The position numbers and the translations under genes are program-made. A DNA stretch of 10,554 nt from Treponema_I sp045631425. Its GTDB lineage: Bacteria; Spirochaetota; Spirochaetia; Treponematales; Treponemataceae. The stretch is taken from the NCBI GenBank assembly GCA_045631425.1, contig JAZQUR010000014.1, forward strand, positions 1 through 10,554, written 5' to 3'. Below the pieces are notes generated by a model. The model was not told the DNA's origin. It made no database searches and saw nothing but the letters and a program-made list of their open reading frames with translations. Shown here piece by piece: positions 1 through 6,516 of this stretch. The stretch's first letter is position 1; the number at the start of each line of letters is the position of its first letter.

Positions 1-759
1 AAAAGATTAAGTACACAAGATGAAGACCTTCATCTAAAAAAGAAGGACTTTATTGTAAAAAGTGCTGCATATGAAGAAAAACGCAAATTAGTTGGTGGAC
101 TTCGTTCAAAATTAGCTGAAGCTGAAGCAGCTCGTGAAAAGGGTGAAAAAGCGATGGATTCTATTACAACTCATCGTGAATATGAAGCTCTTCAAAAAGA
201 AATTGATGATGCAACAACTCTTGAACAACAAATTCGCAAAGATTTACAACGTGAAGAAAAAAATCTTGCAGAATTAGATGAAGCTCTAGAGTATGATAAA
301 AAAGTTATTGATGATAGTGAATCTGAATTGAATGCAGGTAAAGCAGCTCTTGATTCAGAAATCAACGAACAAAAAGCTAAACTTGAAGAATTACAAAAAC
401 AAGAAGCAATTTACGCAGAAGGTGTTGATCCTGACATTATCTTTAAGTTTGAAAGAATTATCAAAAGCAAACAAGGAAAAGGTATTGTTGCTGTAAAAGG
501 TAACGTGTGTGATGGATGTCACATGATTCTTCCTGCTCAGTTTGCTAATGAAGTTCATGGTGGTGACAAAATCGTATTCTGTCCATACTGTAGCCGTATC
601 TTATTCTACCAAGAATTGAAAGAAGGCGAACAAGAATATTCACACATTGAAGATATCGGAAGTCTTGTTGATTTCACTGATGATGATGATTTTGGTGAAG
701 ACGATGAATTCTTTGGTGATGAATACGATGATGAAGATTCAGTAAAAGAACTTGAATAA
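1..759 (+). CDS. Coiled-coil protein with C-terminal C4 zinc ribbon (DUF164/zf-RING_7 type), 5' end outside the window
   Basis: The frame is open from base 1 to the TAA at 757-759, so the gene starts upstream and 252 codons are visible. The ATG at 154 is internal: the charged helical sequence runs through it without a break, and no Shine-Dalgarno sequence precedes it. Visible residues 1 to about 140 are rich in E, K, Q, A and L in heptad-like order, which indicates a long antiparallel coiled coil. A zinc ribbon follows, with CxxC at 170-173 (CDGC) and CxxC at 194-197 (CPYC). The last ~28 residues are very acidic (DDDD, EDDE, DEYDDED). This is the layout of the DUF164/zf-RING_7 family of about 240-260 residues, a cytoplasmic family suspected of nucleic-acid or protein binding but without a firm role. 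rnpB begins two bases after the stop. The family call is firm; the function is unknown. Confidence 0.88.
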   Translation, partial: KRLSTQDEDLHLKKKDFIVKSAAYEEKRKLVGGLRSKLAEAEAAREKGEKAMDSITTHREYEALQKEIDDATTLEQQIRKDLQREEKNLAELDEALEYDKKVIDDSESELNAGKAALDSEINEQKAKLEELQKQEAIYAEGVDPDIIFKFERIIKSKQGKGIVAVKGNVCDGCHMILPAQFANEVHGGDKIVFCPYCSRILFYQELKEGEQEYSHIEDIGSLVDFTDDDDFGEDDEFFGDEYDDEDSVKELE

Positions 760-761
760 TC

Positions 762-1144
762 AGCAGAAGTAAGAAATCGCTTGGTGCAAGGGATATGTCC
801 TTTGTACCAAGAGGAAAGTCCGGGCTCTTTCGGAAAAGATGCTGGGTAATAACCAGGCAAAAGATTTTTCTTTTGACAGAAAGTGCCACAGAAAATAAAC
901 CGCTATTTTTAGTAAGGGTGAAAAGGTGGTGTAAGAGACCACCGGGCATTAGGTAACTAATGTTGCATGGTAAACCTCATCTAGAGCAAGGTTAAGCAGT
1001 AAGGTAACTCCGATAGACTTTTGTCAACCTTACGGGTAAATCGCTAGAGTTTTACAGTAATGTAAAATCAGGATAGATGATTTTATGAACTTAAACATTT
1101 ATTTGTTTTTGTTTTAACAGAACCCGGCTTATTTTACTTCTGCT
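762..1144 (+). ncRNA. rnpB: RNase P RNA, bacterial type A
   Basis: This is the catalytic RNA that trims the 5' leader of pre-tRNA together with RnpA. The conserved blocks appear in order: gaggaaagtccgggctc at 811-827 (CRI, 5' strand of P4), gccacagaaaataaaccgc near 884-902, agtaagggtgaaaa near 911-924 followed by the ggtggt...accacc hairpin, gcatggtaaacc near 965-976, gagcaaggtt near 984-993, and acagaacccggctta at 1117-1131 (CRV, 3' strand of P4). Helix P1 is 11 perfect pairs (762-772 with 1134-1144), and P2 can form from 773-778 with 1079-1084. P18 has a GUAA loop on a ttttaca/tgtaaaa stem (1050-1067). The loop GGU (1035-1037) that pairs with the tRNA CCA end is present. Length is about 383 nt, close to the 377 nt of E. 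coli. An A/U-rich stretch of about 32 nt between P2 and P4 replaces about 4 nt in E. coli. The ends are set by P1 and may be off by a few bases. Confidence 0.96.
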
Positions 1145-1151
1145 TTTTTTT
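1134..1151 (+). terminator. 3' strand of rnpB P1 followed by a T8 run
   Basis: The 3' half of the P1 helix (ttacttctgct) runs directly into eight T residues (1144-1151). Its pairing partner lies about 360 nt upstream, so this is not a classic local hairpin terminator. The U run after a stable helix is still the usual end of an rnpB transcript. The TPR gene starts only about 18 bases later, so termination is probably partial or the next gene has its own promoter. Confidence 0.4.
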
Positions 1152-1168
1152 ATAGGGTGGGGTTATTT

Positions 1169-2119
1169 ATGAAAGTTATTAAATCTCAAAATTCTCAAAT
1201 CGCACGACGTGAAAGTCAATTTTTGCCTCGCCTAATTATAACTATTGTTATTTTATCAGTTGTTTCCTTATCAGTTTTATTTATAACTAGAAAAATCGTA
1301 AAAAATATAAATGAAGTTCCTTCCATTTCAAAAGTGTACGAATATTGGAACAATCAAGATTATCAAAAAGTTTACGAAACTTGTGATATTATTCTAAAAA
1401 GTAAACCTTATAATTCCACTGTTATGGCATACAAAGGATATGCAGCTTTTTGTTTATCAATTTCACAATCAGATTTGGAACTATCTCACGAATATATTGA
1501 TTCTGCTATTAATAGTTTAAGACTTTCCTTGATTGAAGCACCCGAGACTCTTTATCCACAAATTTGTTATATGCTTGGAAAGTCATATTTTCACAAAAAT
1601 TCTATATCAGCCTATTACTATTATGCGGATAGTGCTGTATACTATTTAAATGAAGCACTAAAATTTGGATTTTCTGCCTCAGATATTTCTAGATATTTGG
1701 GCTTAAGTTATGCACAGCTTTCAATGACAGAAGAAAGTATAAAATCATTTTCAGAGGCTTTATTAACTGATGAAAATGATAATTTGCTTTTGGCCATTGC
1801 TGAACAATATATAAAAAATGGGCAATCTGAAAATGCGAAACAGTATTTATTTAGAATTCGCTCAATTAGTAATGACGAAATAATGATATTAAAAGCTTGT
1901 GAATATCTTGCTTCTATTTATGTAGAAGAAGGAAATTATAACGAAGCACTATCAGAATACAACAGTATTTTGGAAAAAGATCCATATAACGCTGATGTTT
2001 ATTATGGAATCGGTGTCATTTATGAAAAAATGGGAGACATGGCAAAGGCTAGAGCTGAATGGCGTAAAGCTTTAAAAGTTCAAGTGAACCATGCTGGTGC
2101 TTTAAAAAAGTTAAGTTAA
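1169..2119 (+). CDS. Membrane-anchored tetratricopeptide repeat (TPR) protein
   Basis: The product has 316 residues from the ATG at 1169. I prefer this start because a G-rich element (agggtgggg, 1154-1162) lies at ribosome-binding distance. A GTG at 1157 would add four residues (MGLF) but has only the T run before it. Residues 1-21 are basic (RR at 13-14), and residues 22-40 form one hydrophobic segment, an uncleaved signal anchor. From about 52 to 310 the protein is helical with TPR spacing. The clearest repeats are at about 172-205 (Y-LGLSYAQLSMTEESIKSF), 243-276 (A-IYVEEGNYNEALSEY, ending EKDPYNA) and 277-310 (VYYGIGVIYEKMGDMAKA). TPR arrays bind partner proteins. The array probably lies in the periplasm, but positive charge on both sides of the anchor leaves topology uncertain. 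The gene ends 27 bases before mreB on the same strand, so a scaffold role in wall synthesis is possible but rests on position only. Confidence 0.85.
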   Translation: MKVIKSQNSQIARRESQFLPRLIITIVILSVVSLSVLFITRKIVKNINEVPSISKVYEYWNNQDYQKVYETCDIILKSKPYNSTVMAYKGYAAFCLSISQSDLELSHEYIDSAINSLRLSLIEAPETLYPQICYMLGKSYFHKNSISAYYYYADSAVYYLNEALKFGFSASDISRYLGLSYAQLSMTEESIKSFSEALLTDENDNLLLAIAEQYIKNGQSENAKQYLFRIRSISNDEIMILKACEYLASIYVEEGNYNEALSEYNSILEKDPYNADVYYGIGVIYEKMGDMAKARAEWRKALKVQVNHAGALKKLS

Positions 2120-2135
2120 GATTAATTATACTCCT

Positions 2136-2141
2136 GGGAGG
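2136..2141 (+). promoter_or_regulatory. Strong Shine-Dalgarno site of mreB
   Basis: GGGAGG lies five bases before the mreB ATG and is the best ribosome-binding site in the window. It sits inside a small inverted repeat, tcct-ggg-agga (2132-2142), which could form only a weak four-pair hairpin. The other genes of the block have partial sites: AGG for mreD, AAGG for mrdA, AGGA for rodA and very little for mreC. Confidence 0.75.
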
Positions 2142-2146
2142 AAAAA

Positions 2147-3181
2147 ATGGGATTTTTTGATCGATTTTCAACAGATGTTGGTGTTGATTTAGGTACATGT
2201 AACACACTTATTTATTTAAAAGGTAAAATTGTAATTAACGAACCTTCTGTTGTTGCAGTAGAAAAAGGAACTGGTCGTGTTGTTGCAGTAGGAGCAGAAG
2301 CAAAGAGAATGCTTTGGAAAACTCCTGGAGATATTGTTGCTATTCGTCCATTAGCTGATGGTGTTATTGCTGATATGGATAATACTGAAAAAATGATTAA
2401 GTATTTCATTTCAAGAATTATGCCTAAGCATCAAATTATTAAATCATTGAGAATGAAAGTTGGTATTCCATCTTGTATTACAGAAGTTGAAAAACGTGCT
2501 GTTCAAGAAGCTGCTCTAAAAGCTGGTGCAAAAGAAGTTCAAGTTATGGAAGAATCTTTGGCTGCTGCTATTGGTGCACAAATTCCAATTCATGAACCAG
2601 CTGGTCACATGGTATGTGATATTGGTGGTGGAACAACTGAAATCTCTGTTATTTCTCTTGGAAGTATGGTTGTTACAAGAGCTATTCGTATTGGTGGTAA
2701 CTCTTTTGACGAAGCAATCGTAAAATATGTTAGAGATACACATAGTTTGAAAATTGGTGCTGGTACAGCTGAAAGACTAAAAATTGAAATTGGTAATGCT
2801 TCAGCAACTCAATCAATCAAAAAAATGGAAATCAAAGGAAATGATGCTATCACAGGTCTTCCAAGAAGATTGGAAATCGACTCTGTTGAAATCCGTGAAG
2901 CATTAAAAGATACAGTAAATCAAATTGTAAATGAAATTAAATTAACTCTAGGACAAACTCCACCAGAACTAGCATCTGATATTATCGAACGTGGTATCGT
3001 TATGACTGGTGGTGGTTCATTGTTAGAAGGTTTACCAAAATTGATTTCAAAAGAAACTGGTGTTCCAGTTATTCTTGTTGAATCACCACTTGAATGTGTA
3101 GCTGTTGGTGCTGGACAAGCTTTTGAATTGTTTAGAGATATTTCATCTGATAGAAGTATTTACGACAATCTAAATAACTAG
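2147..3181 (+). CDS. mreB: Rod shape-determining actin homologue MreB
   Basis: The product has 344 residues (E. coli MreB has 347), so it is complete. MreB is a bacterial actin that forms membrane-bound antiparallel filaments and guides the side-wall synthesis machine. The actin/Hsp70 nucleotide fold is visible: phosphate-1 motif DLGTCNT at 14-20, phosphate-2 motif DIGGGTTE at 158-165, and adenosine motif GIVMTGGGSLLEGL starting at about 283. Other MreB landmarks are NEPSVVA at 31-37, RPLADGVIAD at 67-76, EESLAAAIGA at 135-144, and PPELASDIIERG at 272-283. The N-terminus MGFFDRF is short and amphipathic and could serve as the membrane anchor. The start follows GGGAGG at ideal distance. Position 18 is Cys, where E. 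coli MreB has Ala. The gene lies 27 bases after the TPR gene and 62 bases before mreC. Confidence 0.98.
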   Translation: MGFFDRFSTDVGVDLGTCNTLIYLKGKIVINEPSVVAVEKGTGRVVAVGAEAKRMLWKTPGDIVAIRPLADGVIADMDNTEKMIKYFISRIMPKHQIIKSLRMKVGIPSCITEVEKRAVQEAALKAGAKEVQVMEESLAAAIGAQIPIHEPAGHMVCDIGGGTTEISVISLGSMVVTRAIRIGGNSFDEAIVKYVRDTHSLKIGAGTAERLKIEIGNASATQSIKKMEIKGNDAITGLPRRLEIDSVEIREALKDTVNQIVNEIKLTLGQTPPELASDIIERGIVMTGGGSLLEGLPKLISKETGVPVILVESPLECVAVGAGQAFELFRDISSDRSIYDNLNN

Positions 3182-3193
3182 TTTTTTTCTTAT

Positions 3194-3217
3194 AAGGGGC
3201 TAAATATTAAGCCCCTT
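3194..3217 (+). terminator. Stem-loop between mreB and mreC (terminator-like or attenuator)
   Basis: aaggggct (3194-3201) pairs perfectly with agcccctt (3210-3217) around an eight-base loop. Two more inner A-T pairs are possible with one bulge. The stem is G/C-rich in a very A/T-rich setting. Only three T follow it before AAAC, so it is a poor intrinsic terminator on the + strand. It may cause partial termination or protect the 3' end of mreB mRNA. It fills the only sizeable gap in the mre-rod block. Confidence 0.5.
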
Positions 3218-3243
3218 TAAACTTATATTAATTAGGTATTTCT

Positions 3244-4104
3244 ATGTCAGAACGTCGTATCAGATTAAATTTAAAAACGCCAATAATTTTCTTTATTTTT
3301 TACGTTATTCTCTCTGGTTTAATTTTAGGATTTACCTCAGGTGGTTTTTTGATAAATTTTAAACAACTTGGGTTTTCTGTTGTATCTTCTGTTCAAAAAG
3401 GTTTTACAACTGTTGCTAATGGCGTAACTTCTTTTTTTACAGCTGTTGGTGAACTTGCTACATTGCGTGAAGAATATGAACTTCTTCAAGAAAAGCTAGA
3501 AGATTATGAATATTTACAGCGAAATAATGCTGATATTAAAAAAGAAAACGAAAGATTAAAAGAACAGCTAGGATTTTCTACAGAATATTCATATAAAAAT
3601 TATCCTGCTCAAATTATCGGGCGTGATCCAAATGCTTTGTATTCTGGAATTACCTTAAATAAAGGAAGTAAACATAATATCAAAAAAGGTATGGCTGTAT
3701 TAGCTATTCAAAATGGTGATATTGGACTTGTTGGTAAAATTGTTTCTGTTGGAAGACAAACTTCAATGGTTATGCCTGTTTATGATTATCAGTGTAGTAT
3801 TTCTGCAAGAATTGCAACAACACGTGATATTGGTTTAGTTTCTGGAAATGGTGATTCTAATAATACATTAACATTGAAGTATATTAAAAAGAGAGTTCTT
3901 CAAGAGTTAAATCTAGGGGATGTAGTTGTAACTTCTGGTGAAAACGAAAATTACATAAAAGATATTCCTATTGGTTCAATTTCTAATATAAAATTATTGG
4001 ATTATGATAATTCCTTGGAAATTGAAATTGTACCGATTGTCGATTTTTCGCGATTGGAAAATGTAATTATTGTTGATTCTTCTCAACTTCAAAATATCGA
4101 GTAG
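3244..4104 (+). CDS. mreC: Rod shape-determining protein MreC
   Basis: The product has 286 residues, in the usual range. MreC is a bitopic inner-membrane protein whose periplasmic part self-assembles and activates the RodA-PBP2 pair. Residues 1-12 are basic (SERRIRLNLK), and residues 13-33 form the single membrane segment. Residues about 70-110 form a coiled coil (LREEYELLQEKLEDYEYLQ and KKENERLKEQL). The double beta-barrel domain follows from about 118 to 280. It carries the family signature at 126-152, starting GRDPNALYSGITLNKGS, and GLVGKIVSVG at 161-170. The second barrel ends in EIEIVPIVDFSRLENVIIVD (259-278), as usual for MreC. The start lies 62 bases after mreB, with only a weak AGG before it. 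mreD follows after six bases, so the two are surely co-transcribed. Confidence 0.96.
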   Translation: MSERRIRLNLKTPIIFFIFYVILSGLILGFTSGGFLINFKQLGFSVVSSVQKGFTTVANGVTSFFTAVGELATLREEYELLQEKLEDYEYLQRNNADIKKENERLKEQLGFSTEYSYKNYPAQIIGRDPNALYSGITLNKGSKHNIKKGMAVLAIQNGDIGLVGKIVSVGRQTSMVMPVYDYQCSISARIATTRDIGLVSGNGDSNNTLTLKYIKKRVLQELNLGDVVVTSGENENYIKDIPIGSISNIKLLDYDNSLEIEIVPIVDFSRLENVIIVDSSQLQNIE

Positions 4105-4110
4105 GTAAAA

Positions 4111-4623
4111 ATGAAAACATTCTTAACTTGTACTGTATTTATTTTATCATTTTTGTTTTTTGAATGTAGTATATTATCAAATATATTTTTTCTTCCTGTT
4201 GTTCCTGATTTACTTTTGTTGTTTACAATATATATTTCAATTCAAAAGGGATGTTTACAAGGTGAAACTGTTGGGTTTTTCTCAGGATTGTTGTTGGATT
4301 TTGTAAGCGCAGCACCTCTTGGATTAAATGCTCTTTTAAGAACAATTATTGGATTTATCACTGGGTTGTTTCATCTTACAATTGGAACTTCAGGTTTTGT
4401 TACTCCAATAATTCTTGGCGTATCTGCAACTGTTGTAAAAGTCTTTTTTACCTATGTTATTTCATTTTTATTTCGCGGTGTAATACCTTATGCTTTTTTC
4501 TCAAAAACATTTCTTTTTGAATGTATTTTTAATGGATTATTAGCTCCTGTCTTGTTTTATATATTTTCAAAATTTCAGTCAATTGCACAAGTGAAGGTAT
4601 CATCTATTTCTGAAATAAGGTAA
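4111..4623 (+). CDS. mreD: Rod shape-determining protein MreD
   Basis: The product has 170 residues (E. coli MreD has 162). MreD is a small polytopic inner-membrane protein of the elongasome that works with MreC. Almost the whole chain is hydrophobic, with about five or six membrane segments. The conserved MreD core is visible: PDLLLLFTIYISIQKG (33-48) and GFFSGLLLDFVSAAPLGLNA (55-74), followed by a GFITG turn (81-85). The start lies six bases after the mreC stop, and its Shine-Dalgarno AGG overlaps that TAG stop, which suggests translational coupling. mrdA begins six bases after the mreD stop. Sequence conservation of MreD is always low, so the call rests on topology, core motif and position, which agree. 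Confidence 0.93.
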   Translation: MKTFLTCTVFILSFLFFECSILSNIFFLPVVPDLLLLFTIYISIQKGCLQGETVGFFSGLLLDFVSAAPLGLNALLRTIIGFITGLFHLTIGTSGFVTPIILGVSATVVKVFFTYVISFLFRGVIPYAFFSKTFLFECIFNGLLAPVLFYIFSKFQSIAQVKVSSISEIR

Positions 4624-4629
4624 TAAATT

Positions 4630-6516
4630 ATGGCAGAAACAATAAATTCAACAGACTTACATAATAAATCTGGAAGTTCTTCTGATAAGAAAGCTAAAAC
4701 TTCAGTACTTTTAGTAGTTTTATTTGCTGTTTTTTCGATTTACGCATTAATGCTTTTTAAAATGCAAGTGATTGAAGGAGCAGGTTATCGAATTCAATCA
4801 AAAAATATTTCTCAACGAAGTACAATTTTGCCTGCTCAACGTGGTGAAATTTATGATAGAAACGCAAATATGGCTTTAGCTATAAATACTGACTCATTTG
4901 CGGTTTACCTTACACCTGGAGAAGCTGGAAGTAATTATGACAGTGTAGCTGCTCGTCTTGCTCAATATCTTGGTATAAAAAAAAGTGATATTGATGAAAA
5001 AGTTGAAAGCAAAAAATCATACACATCATACGAAGTAAAAGCATACGTATCATTTGAAGAAATTTCAAATATCGCAGAAAATATTACTGATTTACCGGGA
5101 GTTTCTTGGGTTTCAAAACCAATTAGAAATTACGTTGTAGAAGCAGAATCTCTTAGCCATGTTATTGGCTATGTAGGTGATATCACAAAAGAAGAGTTAA
5201 AAATCATGTACAACAGCGGTTATACAAGTAACAGTGTTGTTGGAAAAATGGGGATTGAAAAACAATACGACTCTTTGTTGCAAGGTAAAGTTGGAAAGGA
5301 ATACCGAACTGTAGACGTTTACGGAAAAACTATTCCTGGTACTCCAATAATTGAGCCTCCTGAAATGGGGAATAATCTTGTATTAACTATTGATTCGTCT
5401 ATTCAAAAGTTAGCAGAGGAAGCCTTAGGGGACAGAGTTGGTTCAGCTATAGTATTAAAACCTAGTAACGGTGAGATTCTAGCTATGGTTTCATATCCAT
5501 ATTTTGATGCTAATATTTTTAATACAGAAAATTCTTCAAAGGAATATTCAAAACTTGAAAAAAGTTCAAATAATCCTTTGTTAAATCGTGCTATAAATGC
5601 GACTTATCCTCCAGCATCAACTTTTAAGGTAATTATGTCTACTGCAATGTTGGCAGAAGACGCAATGCCTTCCTCAAAAGAGGTAGAATGTGCCGGATAT
5701 TTAGATTATGGTGGAAGAACATTTAAATGTCACGTTGGAATTCCTGGTCACGGATATTTGGACTTAAAACATGGTCTTGCTGAATCCTGTAACGTTTATT
5801 ATTGGACTGTTGGTCGTGATCATCTTGGTGTTGACCTAATATCATCTTATGCAAACGACTTTGGTTATGGCTCAAGTTTAGAAATTGACTTGCCATCATT
5901 ATCAACAGGATTCGTGCCAACTGCTCAATGGAAAGAGCGTCGTTACCATGAAAAATGGCTTGGTGGTGACACTATGAACCTTTCTATTGGACAAAGTTAT
6001 ACATTGGTGACACCGCTTCATGTTGCAAATATGATTGCAATGGTTACAAACGAGGGGAAAATTTATCAGCCTCATATTTTGAAGGAAGTTCGAGACCCAG
6101 TTACTAATGAAGTAATAGAAGAATATGAACCAAAAGTTCTTCATTCTATGGATATAGATTCTGCTGTTTGGAAAGAAATCAAAGAAGACTTAAGATATAC
6201 AGTTAGTGATGGGTCTGCTCAATTTCCATTAAATAACAAAATAGTTCAGTTTGCGGGAAAAACTGGTACTGCCGAAGTAAGTGGATACACAAATTCTTGG
6301 CACTCATGGTTCGTAGCTTACGGTCCCTATGATGCTCCAGTTGAAGAACAAGTTGTAGTTTGTGTTCTAGTAGAAGCTTGTAACCCTTGGGAATGGTGGG
6401 CGCCTTATGCTTCAAATATTATTTTCCAAGGAATTTTTGCAAATCAAACATTTGATGAAGCAATTACAGCATTAGGATTTAGATATTTAGTAAAACCTGT
6501 AGGAAGACAAGAATAA
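4630..6516 (+). CDS. mrdA: Penicillin-binding protein 2, elongation-specific peptidoglycan transpeptidase
   Basis: The product has 628 residues (E. coli PBP2 has 633). It is the class B (monofunctional) DD-transpeptidase that cross-links strands made by RodA, and it is a beta-lactam target. A polar cytoplasmic N-terminus (1-23) is followed by one membrane anchor at about 24-44. The pedestal/dimer domain runs from about 65 to 240, beginning with PAQRGEIYDRN (68-78) and including VVGKMGIEKQYDSLLQGK (203-220). The transpeptidase domain carries all three active-site motifs: S330-TF-K333 (nucleophile Ser330), S386-C-N388, and K544-TGTAE. The catalytic core therefore looks intact. The context (mreBCD before, rodA after) separates it from the division enzyme PBP3/FtsI. 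The stop overlaps the rodA start (TAATG), which suggests coupled synthesis of the two partner enzymes. The gene could also be called pbp2 or pbpA. Confidence 0.97.
   Translation: MAETINSTDLHNKSGSSSDKKAKTSVLLVVLFAVFSIYALMLFKMQVIEGAGYRIQSKNISQRSTILPAQRGEIYDRNANMALAINTDSFAVYLTPGEAGSNYDSVAARLAQYLGIKKSDIDEKVESKKSYTSYEVKAYVSFEEISNIAENITDLPGVSWVSKPIRNYVVEAESLSHVIGYVGDITKEELKIMYNSGYTSNSVVGKMGIEKQYDSLLQGKVGKEYRTVDVYGKTIPGTPIIEPPEMGNNLVLTIDSSIQKLAEEALGDRVGSAIVLKPSNGEILAMVSYPYFDANIFNTENSSKEYSKLEKSSNNPLLNRAINATYPPASTFKVIMSTAMLAEDAMPSSKEVECAGYLDYGGRTFKCHVGIPGHGYLDLKHGLAESCNVYYWTVGRDHLGVDLISSYANDFGYGSSLEIDLPSLSTGFVPTAQWKERRYHEKWLGGDTMNLSIGQSYTLVTPLHVANMIAMVTNEGKIYQPHILKEVRDPVTNEVIEEYEPKVLHSMDIDSAVWKEIKEDLRYTVSDGSAQFPLNNKIVQFAGKTGTAEVSGYTNSWHSWFVAYGPYDAPVEEQVVVCVLVEACNPWEWWAPYASNIIFQGIFANQTFDEAITALGFRYLVKPVGRQE

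Noticed and set aside
154..759. ATG at 154 as the true start of the zinc-ribbon gene
   Set aside because: The frame is open to base 1, the coiled-coil sequence is continuous across the ATG, no Shine-Dalgarno sequence precedes it, and the family length fits a start just outside the window.
606..949. Three overlapping reverse-strand open frames
   Set aside because: They lie opposite the acidic tail and rnpB. Their Ser- and His-rich translations are the complement of GAT/GAA repeats, and they lack ribosome sites.
1021..1050. Promoter inside rnpB for the TPR-mreB operon (TTGTCA, 18 bases, TAGAGT)
   Set aside because: The hexamers are fair, but both lie in RNA-constrained sequence and TAGAG is part of a conserved RNase P block, so the match may be chance.
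1157..1168. GTG at 1157 as start of the TPR gene
   Set aside because: Only the T8 run precedes it. The ATG at 1169 has a G-rich element at proper distance.
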